Shown one piece after another: positions 7,620-15,148 of a stretch of DNA of 20,525 bases. The notes under the pieces were generated by a model. The model made no database searches and was not told where the DNA came from. It worked only from the letters and a program-made list of their open reading frames with translations. The position numbers were made by a program, and so were the translations under genes. The DNA is from Lachnospiraceae bacterium. GTDB taxonomy: Bacteria > Bacillota_A > Clostridia > Lachnospirales > Lachnospiraceae. The DNA lies in the NCBI GenBank assembly GCA_017390645.1, contig JAFPAZ010000108.1:1-20525 (forward strand), written 5' to 3'. Position 1 is the stretch's first letter, and each line of letters begins with the position of its first letter.

Positions 7620-7648
7620 ATTATACTATAATTAAAGAAGAATTTAAA
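7620..7648 (-). promoter_or_regulatory. Promoter of the minus-strand ATPase gene
   Basis: Read on the minus strand, TTTAAA (plus 7643-7648) is followed after 17 bases by a perfect TATAAT (plus 7620-7625), 38 bases before the ATG. The -35 box is weak (4 of 6); the -10 is strong. Confidence 0.55.
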
Positions 7649-7778
7649 TTGTTAATATTGCACAGTAAATTTTATATAAATTTCAGTTATAAATTAAATC
7701 AGGAAATGTGTTTATGTCGAACACAATGATGCTGTGGAAAAAAATGAAATTATTACAATCAATTAAGATATATGATAT

Positions 7779-7809
7779 GGTTACTGTTATCTGTGACTAA
7801 ATAGTAACC
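7779..7809. repeat. Palindromic element, copy 1 (GGTTACTGTT core)
   Basis: GGTTACT (7779-7785) and AGTAACC (7803-7809) are perfect inverted repeats around 17 bases. The first ten bases, GGTTACTGTT, are identical to those of the palindrome at 10996-11022, suggesting a dispersed small repeat family. It lies in non-coding DNA upstream of the alarmone synthetase promoter. Confidence 0.5.
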
Positions 7810-7901
7810 TCTAATGTATCGAAATAAAATATTTTTTCAGATACATGGTAATAAAAAGTTGAAGAAATAATCGAAAATATAAAGATTTTTTTCTAAAGAT
7901 A

Positions 7902-7910
7902 TGCTATACT
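7902..7910 (+). promoter_or_regulatory. Extended -10 promoter of the alarmone synthetase gene
   Basis: TGCTATACT is an extended -10 element (TG, one base, TATACT at 7905-7910). No good -35 stands 16-18 bases upstream, as is common for extended -10 promoters. The predicted start near 7917 leaves a leader of about 83 bases that contains a terminator-like hairpin. Confidence 0.55.
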
Positions 7911-7930
7911 ATAACCATAGGTAATTATGG

Positions 7931-7958
7931 GGCTGTCGTGAAAAATGTGACAGTTTTT
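7931..7958 (+). terminator. Weak terminator-like hairpin in the alarmone synthetase leader
   Basis: CTGTC (7933-7937) pairs with GACAG (7949-7953), extendable by two G-U pairs, and is followed by TTTTT (7954-7958). A small hairpin, CCATA (7915-7919) with TATGG (7926-7930), precedes it. Together they could attenuate transcription. The stem is short, so this is tentative. Confidence 0.35.
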
Positions 7959-7999
7959 CGTTGTGTAAATTGCTTTGATGATTGGATTGGAGGATTATT

Positions 8000-8803
8000 A
8001 TGGATATTCAATTATGGAGGGAAATGCTGGACCCTTATCGTCTGGCAGTAGATGAATTGATTTTGAAGTTCAATCATATGATCGAGGAATTTCATAATGC
8101 AAATTTATATTCACCAATTGAACAGGTGAATGGAAGGGTAAAAAAGATATCCAGCATTTTGGATAAATGTCAGAAAAAAGAGATTCCGTATGATGAAATT
8201 GAAAATTATATTGAAGATATTGCAGGGGTGCGTATTATCTGTCAGTTTGTAGAAGATATTGACCGCGTGGTAGAAATTATCCGTCAACGAACAGATATGG
8301 AAGTAAAAAGTGAGAAAGATTATATTAATAACATGAAAAAAAGTGGCTATCGAAGCTACCATATGATTATTTACTATGAAGTACATACCTTACAAGGAGT
8401 AAAGAAACTTTGTTGTGAAATTCAAATTCGTACTCTCGCCATGAATTTCTGGGCTACGGTGGAACATTCTTTACAATACAAGTATAAGAAAAATATTCCG
8501 GATGATGTAAAAGAGAAACTACATAATGCCTCAAAGGCAATTGTGGCATTAGATCAGGAAATGTCTTCTGTACGGGATGAAATTACAGATGCGCAGAATT
8601 TGTTTCAAATTAAAGCAAATGTTGTTTCGGATATTCTTTGTAATATTCAGAATCTTTATAAAGCAGCAAATAAGCGTGAGGTAATTAAGATTCAGGATGA
8701 GTTTTACAGGGTGTTTAAAATGGATGACGTAGAACAACTAATTCGTTTTTGTAAGGAATTAGATATTATTGCTGAAGGATATCGTGCACAAAGTCTGCAT
8801 TAG
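8000..8803 (+). CDS. Small alarmone synthetase, RelQ/YjbM type ((p)ppGpp synthetase)
   Basis: RelQ-type enzymes transfer pyrophosphate from ATP to GDP or GTP and feed the stringent response; they lack the hydrolase and TGS domains of full-length Rel. The start is ATG 8000 with TTGGAGGA 6 bases upstream, giving 267 residues. Recognisable blocks are GRVKKISSILDK near residues 46-57, DIAGVRIICQF, SGYRSYH (GYRSYH at 116-121, with the Tyr that stacks on the nucleotide base), and EIQIRTLAMNFWATVEHSLQ starting at residue 140. The last 60 residues go beyond the roughly 210 of B. subtilis RelQ and look helical; I recognise no domain in them. It has its own promoter and leader and comes just before an rRNA methyltransferase gene. 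Confidence 0.92.
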   Translation: MDIQLWREMLDPYRLAVDELILKFNHMIEEFHNANLYSPIEQVNGRVKKISSILDKCQKKEIPYDEIENYIEDIAGVRIICQFVEDIDRVVEIIRQRTDMEVKSEKDYINNMKKSGYRSYHMIIYYEVHTLQGVKKLCCEIQIRTLAMNFWATVEHSLQYKYKKNIPDDVKEKLHNASKAIVALDQEMSSVRDEITDAQNLFQIKANVVSDILCNIQNLYKAANKREVIKIQDEFYRVFKMDDVEQLIRFCKELDIIAEGYRAQSLH

Positions 8804-8849
8804 TTTTGGGGAAGGATGAAAGAAGAAAAGGGAAAGGATTTTTTTAATC

Positions 8850-10220
8850 ATGAAACTACCAAAAGAATTTGAAGATAAAATGATAGGATTAATCGGAAAA
8901 GAGGAATTTCATATCTATGAAGAAAAACTGGAAGAAGAAAATTTTCATGGATTACGGGTCAATACTTCGAAAATTTCTGTTGAAGATTTTTTAAAAATTT
9001 CACCTTTTTCTCTTAAACCGGTGCCATGGACCACGAATGGTTTCTATTACGATAAAGAGGAGAAACCTGCGAAACATCCGTATTACTTTGCTGGTCTTTA
9101 TTATATTCAGGAACCAAGTGCCATGACACCTGCTAGTTTTATGCCGGTGGAAGAGGGTGACAGGGTGTTAGATATTTGTGCAGCACCAGGAGGAAAGTCT
9201 ACGGAACTGGCAGCAAAATTGAACGGAACCGGAATTCTGGTCTCGAATGATATTAGTAATTCCAGAGCAAAGGCATTGCTTAAAAATCTTGAAATGTTCG
9301 GAATTTCAAATTCTATTGTAGTAAGCGAACCTCCTCATAAACTTTCAGAACGTTTTCAGGGGTATTTTGATAAGATTTTAATTGATGCACCTTGTTCAGG
9401 TGAAGGGATGTTTCGTAAGTCTAATTCTATGATAACCGCATGGGAAAATAATGGTGTGGATTTGTTTGTGGGATTACAGAGAAATATTTTAAAAGAAGTT
9501 GTTACCATGTTAAAGCCTGGAGGAATGATATTATATTCTACCTGTACTTTTTCTCCGGAGGAAAATGAACAATCCATTGAATATTTATTGGATTTGAATC
9601 CTGATATGGAAGTTATGGAACTACCGAAAGAATGGGGATTTGCAGACGGAAATCCTAATTGGGGATTAAAGCAGCTTGACAGTCTTCGTAATACAGTTCG
9701 CATTTGGCCACATAAAGTCCAAGGAGAAGGGCATTTTGTTGCCTTGTTGAAAGATAAAAGAAAGAACCAAGGCGAAAAATATCCGGAATATCATTATAAA
9801 AAAGAAAAACTGCCTGATTTTGTGATAGATTTTTTGAATCTTCTAGATGCACCTTATAAAGAGGGAAAGTTTGAAATAATTAAGGATAATTTATATTGGC
9901 TGCCTGAGGGAATGGCTGATATTAAAGGTTTACGGCTTCTTCGGTCCGGACTTTATCTAGGGGTGATTAAGAAAAATCGCTTTGAACCGAGCCAGTCGCT
10001 TGCTATGGCATTGAAACAATCCCAATTTCCTAATACTATTTCACTCAGTGCCGAAGATCCAAGAGTGATGAAGTATCTAAAAGGAGAAACAGTGGAAGAC
10101 ATTACCGGTGCGCAGGATGGATACGTTTTGTTCTGTGTGGATGGATTTCCGCTTGGATGGGGGAAATTATCGGGTACAACATTAAAGAATAAATATCATA
10201 CTGGTTGGAGATGGATGTAA
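8850..10220 (+). CDS. RsmF/NOL1-Nop2-Sun-type rRNA cytosine-C5 methyltransferase
   Basis: The protein uses S-adenosylmethionine to methylate C5 of a cytosine in rRNA, probably in the 16S decoding region. It has 456 residues. The SAM site VLDICAAPGGKS starts at residue 106, then comes NDISNSRAKALLKNLEMFG. The two family cysteines are in PCSGEGM (C182) and in STCTFSPEENE (C232, the expected nucleophile). The remaining 200 residues correspond to the RsmF-type C-terminal and PUA-like part, ending with GWGKLSG and WRWM. The exact target base cannot be read from the sequence. The start ATG has AAAGGA 11 bases upstream. Its TAA stop overlaps the ATG of the next gene (TAATG), so the two are translationally coupled. 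Confidence 0.9.
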   Translation: MKLPKEFEDKMIGLIGKEEFHIYEEKLEEENFHGLRVNTSKISVEDFLKISPFSLKPVPWTTNGFYYDKEEKPAKHPYYFAGLYYIQEPSAMTPASFMPVEEGDRVLDICAAPGGKSTELAAKLNGTGILVSNDISNSRAKALLKNLEMFGISNSIVVSEPPHKLSERFQGYFDKILIDAPCSGEGMFRKSNSMITAWENNGVDLFVGLQRNILKEVVTMLKPGGMILYSTCTFSPEENEQSIEYLLDLNPDMEVMELPKEWGFADGNPNWGLKQLDSLRNTVRIWPHKVQGEGHFVALLKDKRKNQGEKYPEYHYKKEKLPDFVIDFLNLLDAPYKEGKFEIIKDNLYWLPEGMADIKGLRLLRSGLYLGVIKKNRFEPSQSLAMALKQSQFPNTISLSAEDPRVMKYLKGETVEDITGAQDGYVLFCVDGFPLGWGKLSGTTLKNKYHTGWRWM

Positions 10221-10957
10221 TGAAGCCCATGAGATTGGATAAATTTTTGTGTGAATTAGGTATAGGTACCCGAAGTGAAGTGAAAAATAAAATTAAGAAT
10301 GGTCTTGTTCAGGTAGAAGGAGTAAATAAAGTTACTCCCGAATATAAGCTGGATATTGAAAAAGATAAAGTATATTATAATGGTTCACTTTTGCAGTATG
10401 CTGAATTCGAATATTATATGTTAAATAAACCTGCAGGTTGTGTCAGTGCAACATCAGACAACCTGCATAAAACTGTTTTGGAACTGATTGATACAAAAGT
10501 ACGAAAGGATTTATTTCCCGTAGGAAGGCTGGATATTGATACAGAAGGTTTATTATTAATTACCAACGATGGTGCTCTGGCACATCAATTACTTTCTCCC
10601 AAAAAACATGTGGACAAAACCTATTATGCGGAAATAGAGGGAATGATTACCAATGAGGATGTTGTAGCATTTAAAGAGGGGCTTGATATAGGGGAAAATA
10701 CCCTTACACTTCCAGCCAAATTGGTGATTTTAGAGAGTGGCACTATTTCGAAAATTGAAGTTACCATTCAGGAAGGAAAATATCATCAGGTAAAACGAAT
10801 GTTTGAGGCAGTAGGAAAAAGGGTGGTTTATTTAAAACGACTTTCCATGGGAACTTTAACACTGGATGAGACATTAAAACCGGGGGAATACAGGCAGCTG
10901 ACACCTGAGGAAATCGAACACTTGATAAAACGTCAGGACTTAGAGGATAATTCCTGA
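10220..10957 (+). CDS. RsuA-family 16S rRNA pseudouridine synthase
   Basis: The enzyme isomerises a uridine in rRNA to pseudouridine; the RsuA subfamily acts on the 16S rRNA. The N-terminal S4 RNA-binding domain (MRLDKFLCELGIGTRSEVK) is followed by the catalytic domain with GRLDIDTEGLLLITND, whose catalytic Asp is residue 105. Other blocks are NKPAG, KTYYAEIEG and the KYHQVKRM segment. The ATG at 10220 overlaps the stop of the methyltransferase gene and has GGAG 9 bases upstream, giving 245 residues. A few alternative in-frame starts lie within 15 bases and cannot be excluded. The substrate position is inferred from subfamily only. Confidence 0.9.
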   Translation: MKPMRLDKFLCELGIGTRSEVKNKIKNGLVQVEGVNKVTPEYKLDIEKDKVYYNGSLLQYAEFEYYMLNKPAGCVSATSDNLHKTVLELIDTKVRKDLFPVGRLDIDTEGLLLITNDGALAHQLLSPKKHVDKTYYAEIEGMITNEDVVAFKEGLDIGENTLTLPAKLVILESGTISKIEVTIQEGKYHQVKRMFEAVGKRVVYLKRLSMGTLTLDETLKPGEYRQLTPEEIEHLIKRQDLEDNS

Positions 10958-10988
10958 TTTTTCAAATAGATCAAATGTAGAGTATGTA

Positions 10989-11029
10989 GCAATTCGGTTA
11001 CTGTTCACCTATGAACAGTAACGCAATTC
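10989..11029. repeat. Palindromic element, copy 2, between 7-base direct repeats
   Basis: GTTACTGTTCA (10997-11007) and TGAACAGTAAC (11012-11022) form a perfect 11-bp stem with a CCTA loop. GCAATTC occurs directly on each side (10989-10995 and 11023-11029), like a target-site duplication. No T-run follows, so it is not an ordinary terminator. The core GGTTACTGTT is shared with 7779-7788. Confidence 0.65.
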
Positions 11030-11111
11030 AAAGGATATCATGAAAAAATATATACTTTATCTTGACTTTGCTGTTTTTATAGAAAAATTTTGTTATATGT
11101 GGAGGATTCGT

Positions 11112-11780
11112 ATGTTAAGAGGAAAAAGGGGAATGTTGTTTGATTTAGATGGCACATTGATTGATTCTATGTGGATGTGGAAAGCCATTGACATCGAATA
11201 TCTTGGAAGATATGGTATAGAGCTGCCGGATGGATTACAACGATGCATCGAAGGTATGAGTTTTTCAGAAACAGCAGTTTATTTTAAGGAAAATTTTCAC
11301 ATTCCTGATTCGTTAGACGTAATAAAGAATACGTGGAATCAGATGGCCTATGATAAGTACAAAAATGAAGTTTCTTTGAAGAAAGGTGTTTTGGATTTCC
11401 TGAAATATTGTAAAGATCATTGTTTAAAAACCGCAATATGTACAAGCAATTCCAGGGAATTGGCTTCTGTTTGTCTTAAGAGTTTGGGAATTGAGGAATA
11501 CATAGATTTACTGGTAACTGCCTGTGATGTTAAGAAAGGAAAACCCTCTCCGGATATTTATCTGACTGCTGCTGAAAAATTGGAATTACTTCCGACGGAA
11601 TGCCTTGTGTTTGAAGATATTGTAAAAGGGTTGCAGGCTGGAATTTCAGCCGGAATGGATACTTGTGCAGTAGAGGATGAGTATTCACAAGAAACAGAAG
11701 AGGAAAAAAGGAAACATGCCCGGTATTATGTGCGTTCTTTTGAAGAAATTATTACCGGTAAATTTGATAGAATAAGATAA
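11112..11780 (+). CDS. HAD-superfamily phosphatase (beta-phosphoglucomutase/PGMB-like subfamily)
   Basis: This is a 222-residue cytoplasmic hydrolase of the haloacid dehalogenase superfamily. Motif I is DLDGT, with the catalytic Asp pair at D11 and D13. A helical cap follows (about residues 16-85), then motif II TSNS, motif III lysine in KKGKPSPDIY and motif IV VFEDI. The substrate is probably a small phosphorylated sugar or metabolite but cannot be told from sequence. The ATG at 11112 is 6 bases after GGAGG (11101-11105); the open frame extends upstream to 11040 with no RBS, so that part is left out. The gap before it carries the palindromic repeat. It sits 15 bases before the ygiQ-type gene. 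Confidence 0.88.
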   Translation: MLRGKRGMLFDLDGTLIDSMWMWKAIDIEYLGRYGIELPDGLQRCIEGMSFSETAVYFKENFHIPDSLDVIKNTWNQMAYDKYKNEVSLKKGVLDFLKYCKDHCLKTAICTSNSRELASVCLKSLGIEEYIDLLVTACDVKKGKPSPDIYLTAAEKLELLPTECLVFEDIVKGLQAGISAGMDTCAVEDEYSQETEEEKRKHARYYVRSFEEIITGKFDRIR

Positions 11781-11795
11781 GAATGGAGCTTTCAT

Positions 11796-13754
11796 ATGGA
11801 TTTTTTACCAATTACCATAGAAGATATGAGGAAAAGAGGATGGGAAAAGCCGGATTTTGTTTATATTACAGGGGATGCATATGTAGATCATCCTTCTTTT
11901 GGTCCGGCGATTATCAGCAGAGTGCTAGAAGCAAATGGATATAAAGTGGCCATGATTCCACAACCGGATTGGAAGAATAGAGAAAGTATCATGGTTTTTG
12001 GAGAACCCAGATTAGGCTTTTTGATTTCAGGTGGAAACATGGATTCCATGGTGAATCATTATTCTGTTTCCAAAAAACGAAGACAAACAGATGCATATAC
12101 ACCGGGAGGTGTGATTGGAAAAAGACCTGACCATGCCACTATTGTATATGGAAATTTAGTTCGCCAGGTCTATCCTGATTCGCCTGTTATTATAGGAGGA
12201 ATTGAAGCCAGTTTAAGAAGACTGGCTCACTATGATTATTGGGATAATAAAGTAAAGCGTTCCATCTTATTGGATTCCAGAGCAGATATTATTTCTTATG
12301 GAATGGGAGAAAGATCCATTGTTGAAATTGCAGATGCTTTAAATAGCGGAATTCCGGTATCAGATATTACATTTATTGAAGGAACTGTTTATAAGACGAA
12401 ATCCCTAGAAGGAATTTATGATTATATTTTATTACCGGGATATGATGAAATAAAAGAAGATAAGGAAACCTATGCAAAAAGTTTCTATACCCAGTATACC
12501 AACACGGATCCTTTTACAGCGAAAAAGCTAATCGAAGTGTATGACAGAGGAGTTTATGTTGTTCAAAATACACCAGGAAAACCTTTATCACGGGAAGAAA
12601 TGGATTTTGTGTATGGTCTTGATTACATGAGGACATATCATCCTTCTTATGAGGAGGCTGGAGGAATTCCGGCTATAGCAGAAGTAAAATTCAGTCTTGT
12701 GCATAACAGAGGTTGTTATGGTGCATGTAATTTTTGTGCTTTGACATTTCATCAGGGCAGAATCATGCAAAGCCGAAGTCATGAATCTGTAATTGAAGAA
12801 GCAAAAAAAATTGTGGAAGATCCGGATTTTAAAGGATACATTCATGATGTGGGAGGTCCTACTGCTAATTTCAGGGATACTGCCTGTGACAAGCAACTAA
12901 CTTATGGGGCTTGTAAAGAACGTCAGTGTCTGTTTCCGAATCCATGTAAAAATCTTAAAATTAATCATGAAGATTATTTAAATCTTCTTCGGAAGCTAAG
13001 AAATGTACCAAAGGTAAAGAAGGTATTTGTTCGTTCCGGAATCAGATTTGACTATTTAATTCATGATAAAGATGACACATTTTTTAAGGAACTGTGTGAA
13101 CATCATGTTAGTGGACAATTAAAGGTTGCTCCGGAACATATATGTGATGAAGTTCTTACTAAAATGGGGAAACCGGAAAACCGGGTATATGAAGAATTTC
13201 AACGAAAGTTTAAAGAGATAAATCAAAAATTAGGAAAGAAACAATTTTTAGTTCCTTATCTTATGTCTTCCCATCCGGGTTCCACATTAAATTCAGCTAT
13301 CAGGTTAGCAGAGTACCTTCGGGATTTAGGTTATATGCCGGAACAGGTTCAGGATTTTTATCCTACACCGGCAACCATTTCTACCTGTATGTATTATACA
13401 GAATTAGATCCGAGAACCATGAAAAAAGTTTATGTTCCGAAAAATCCTCACGAAAAGGCAATGCAAAGAGCGTTGATTCAATATAGAAATCCAAAAAATT
13501 ATGATTTGGTATACGAAGCTTTAGTGAAGGCGGGAAGGGAAGACTTGATTGGGTATGATAAAAAGTGTTTGATCCGCCCTAAAAAAGAAAGGGAACAAAA
13601 GCCTGGAGCAAATATAAAATTTCCTTACGATAAATCCGCCGGAAAAGGAAATACAAAATTGAAAAAAATACAAGAAAAAAGACAAAACACGGAAGCCGGG
13701 AAAAAGTCAAAAAGCAAAAAGAAGACGATAAGAAATGTTCACAAAAAGAAATGA
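11796..13754 (+). CDS. YgiQ family radical SAM protein
   Basis: Radical SAM enzymes use a [4Fe-4S] cluster to cleave S-adenosylmethionine; the YgiQ (UPF0313) family is widespread but its reaction is not established. The protein has 652 residues. It starts with FLPITIEDMRKRGWEKPDFV and GDAYVDHPSFG typical of the family, continues with a cobalamin-domain-like fold region (residues 20-200), and holds the cluster motif CYGACNFC with cysteines at 307, 311 and 314. HDVGGPTANF, VRSGIRFD, KVAPEHICDEVL and DFYPTPATISTCMYYT follow. The last 55 residues are a Lys-rich tail, probably disordered and possibly RNA-binding. The start ATG has GGAG 7 bases upstream. It is placed between a HAD phosphatase and a dehydrogenase in the same direction. 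Confidence 0.92.
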   Translation: MDFLPITIEDMRKRGWEKPDFVYITGDAYVDHPSFGPAIISRVLEANGYKVAMIPQPDWKNRESIMVFGEPRLGFLISGGNMDSMVNHYSVSKKRRQTDAYTPGGVIGKRPDHATIVYGNLVRQVYPDSPVIIGGIEASLRRLAHYDYWDNKVKRSILLDSRADIISYGMGERSIVEIADALNSGIPVSDITFIEGTVYKTKSLEGIYDYILLPGYDEIKEDKETYAKSFYTQYTNTDPFTAKKLIEVYDRGVYVVQNTPGKPLSREEMDFVYGLDYMRTYHPSYEEAGGIPAIAEVKFSLVHNRGCYGACNFCALTFHQGRIMQSRSHESVIEEAKKIVEDPDFKGYIHDVGGPTANFRDTACDKQLTYGACKERQCLFPNPCKNLKINHEDYLNLLRKLRNVPKVKKVFVRSGIRFDYLIHDKDDTFFKELCEHHVSGQLKVAPEHICDEVLTKMGKPENRVYEEFQRKFKEINQKLGKKQFLVPYLMSSHPGSTLNSAIRLAEYLRDLGYMPEQVQDFYPTPATISTCMYYTELDPRTMKKVYVPKNPHEKAMQRALIQYRNPKNYDLVYEALVKAGREDLIGYDKKCLIRPKKEREQKPGANIKFPYDKSAGKGNTKLKKIQEKRQNTEAGKKSKSKKKTIRNVHKKK

Positions 13755-13781
13755 TTGAGAAAGGGAACGTTGGTGTAAAAT

Positions 13782-14537
13782 ATGAAAATAGCATTAATTA
13801 CGGGGGCTAGTTCCGGAATGGGGAAAGAAGCAGCTTGCTTTCTGGCAGAACATACAAAGAAGTTGGATGAAATCTGGCTGGTTGCAAGAAGAAAAGAAGA
13901 AATGAAGAAATTAGAAGATCAATATCCCGATGTGAAGTTCAGGATTTTTAACATGGATTTATTACAAGAGGCAGATGAGGACGAATTAATTCTTGCCTTG
14001 AATGTAACAAAACCGAAAATTAAATTTCTGGTAAATGCTTCCGGTTTTGGAAAAATCGGTTCCTTTCCTGAAATTTCAGAAAAGGACAATACCAATATGG
14101 TTCGTTTAAATTGCGAAGCACTTACAAGAATGACTTATATCGCATTACCGTATATGCAGAAAAATAGTTATATTTTGCAGTTTGCTTCTAGCGCGGCGTT
14201 TTTACCTCAGCCGGGTTTTAGTGTTTATGCAGCTTCTAAATCGTATGTTTTAAGTTTTTCACGCTCTTTGAATCAGGAGTTAAAAGAGAGAAAAATTCAT
14301 GTTACAGCCGTATGTCCGGGACCTGTAAAAACAGAGTTCTTTGATATTGCACAGGAAAAAGCAGAGATTAAACTATATAAAAAGCTTGTAATGGCAAATC
14401 CGAAAAAGGTAATTAAAAAAGCCTTTTTGGATGCCAAAAACAATAAAGTAGTTTCTGTATATGGTGGTACTATGAAAGCTTTTCGTTGTTTGTGTAAGAT
14501 ATTGCCACACCAATTTATTTTAAAGTTTATTAAATAG
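13782..14537 (+). CDS. Short-chain dehydrogenase/reductase (SDR)
   Basis: This is a 251-residue NAD(P)-dependent oxidoreductase of the classical SDR fold. The nucleotide motif TGASSGMG is at residues 7-14. VARRKEEM follows strand 2. NASG replaces the usual NNAG, and the catalytic tetrad is visible as N in VRLNCEA, S in QFASSAAF, and Y/K in YAASK. CPGPVKTEFF is the usual substrate-loop segment. The substrate is unknown; relatives such as YqjQ and DltE give no firm clue. The start is fixed by the early TGASSG, though the ribosome site is poor (AAGGG at 13761-13765, 16 bases away), which suggests low translation. It is followed after 16 bases by an unknown membrane protein. Confidence 0.88.
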   Translation: MKIALITGASSGMGKEAACFLAEHTKKLDEIWLVARRKEEMKKLEDQYPDVKFRIFNMDLLQEADEDELILALNVTKPKIKFLVNASGFGKIGSFPEISEKDNTNMVRLNCEALTRMTYIALPYMQKNSYILQFASSAAFLPQPGFSVYAASKSYVLSFSRSLNQELKERKIHVTAVCPGPVKTEFFDIAQEKAEIKLYKKLVMANPKKVIKKAFLDAKNNKVVSVYGGTMKAFRCLCKILPHQFILKFIK

Positions 14538-14553
14538 AAAGAGAATAGGAAAA

Positions 14554-15120
14554 ATGAACAAAGGAGAATATGGTTATTTACAAAAATATCGAAAGGAAGA
14601 ACTAAAAAAAACGATTTTACTAGGATTGGTAATTCTAACCGGTGCATTGATTTGTATTTTAGTTCTTAAAACAACAAAACATATTATAGTATTAATTCCG
14701 ATTTTAGCCAGTCTTCCTTTTGCAAAATCTCTCATTAACTGGTTTATGGTAGCGAAGTATGAGTTTGTTTCTAAGGAAGACTATGATGCAGTGAATCGTC
14801 TTTTGCAAGAAGATGAAAAATTATTATCAGAACTGACTTTTGTGACAAATGAAAGCATGTTTTACCTTCCCCTCATATATATTTTCGAAAATCAGATTTA
14901 TTTTATTTATGAAAAAGGTCTTACAAAATTGACAGAAGAACAGATAGTCCGTGAGATAACTGAGCTAATGAATAGAACCGGTTATCAATGTAATGTAGTG
15001 CCTTGTAACGATTATAAAGAACTGTTAAAAAAGTTGGAACAAAGAACGAGAAAAAATGAGAAAGATTATACTAAAATGGTAAATGCCCTGTCACAACGAT
15101 TTTTAGATCAGTCTGTTTAG
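14554..15120 (+). CDS. Unknown membrane protein with two N-terminal helices
   Basis: I do not recognise a named family. The 188-residue protein begins with a basic segment (LQKYRKEELKK) and two adjacent hydrophobic helices (about residues 21-39 and 43-62). A 125-residue soluble part follows that is rich in charged residues, with a beta-rich centre (YLPLIYIFENQIYFIYEKGL) and a Lys/Glu-rich helical end. Both ends are likely cytoplasmic by the positive-inside rule. AGGA stands 4 to 5 bases before the ATG. It lies 16 bases after the SDR gene and 28 bases before an RluA-family gene, so it is probably co-transcribed with them. Confidence 0.7.
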   Translation: MNKGEYGYLQKYRKEELKKTILLGLVILTGALICILVLKTTKHIIVLIPILASLPFAKSLINWFMVAKYEFVSKEDYDAVNRLLQEDEKLLSELTFVTNESMFYLPLIYIFENQIYFIYEKGLTKLTEEQIVREITELMNRTGYQCNVVPCNDYKELLKKLEQRTRKNEKDYTKMVNALSQRFLDQSV

Positions 15121-15148
15121 GGCAGTGGTGCGGAATTTAGGAGAAATT

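Larger units (their letters stand above)
7582..7999. other. 418-base gene-poor, AT-rich intergenic region
   Basis: This stretch between two divergent genes holds the ATPase promoter at its left end, a palindromic element at 7779-7809, an extended -10 promoter at 7902-7910 and two leader hairpins (7915-7930 and 7931-7958). I see no credible coding frame with an RBS between 7650 and 7980. The bases 7650-7778 and 7810-7900 show nothing I can name. Confidence 0.6.

Noticed and set aside
9356..9703. 115-codon minus-strand open frame inside the rRNA methyltransferase gene
   Set aside because: Full overlap with a well-supported gene, no family resemblance, no ribosome site.
10997..11022. Palindrome as terminator of the RsuA-family gene
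   Set aside because: Strong stem but no T-run on either side; it fits a repeat element better.
11062..11098. Promoter TTGACT ... TTATAT before the HAD phosphatase gene
   Set aside because: The spacing is about 25 bases, too long; the alternative -35 (TTGCTG) needs 19 bases and is weak.
12588..12896. 102-codon minus-strand frame inside the YgiQ-type gene
   Set aside because: Shadow of the radical SAM core; no start signal.
14297..14647. 116-codon minus-strand frame across the end of the SDR gene and the start of the next gene
   Set aside because: Overlaps two supported genes and its translation is a Phe/Leu/Ser-rich shadow.
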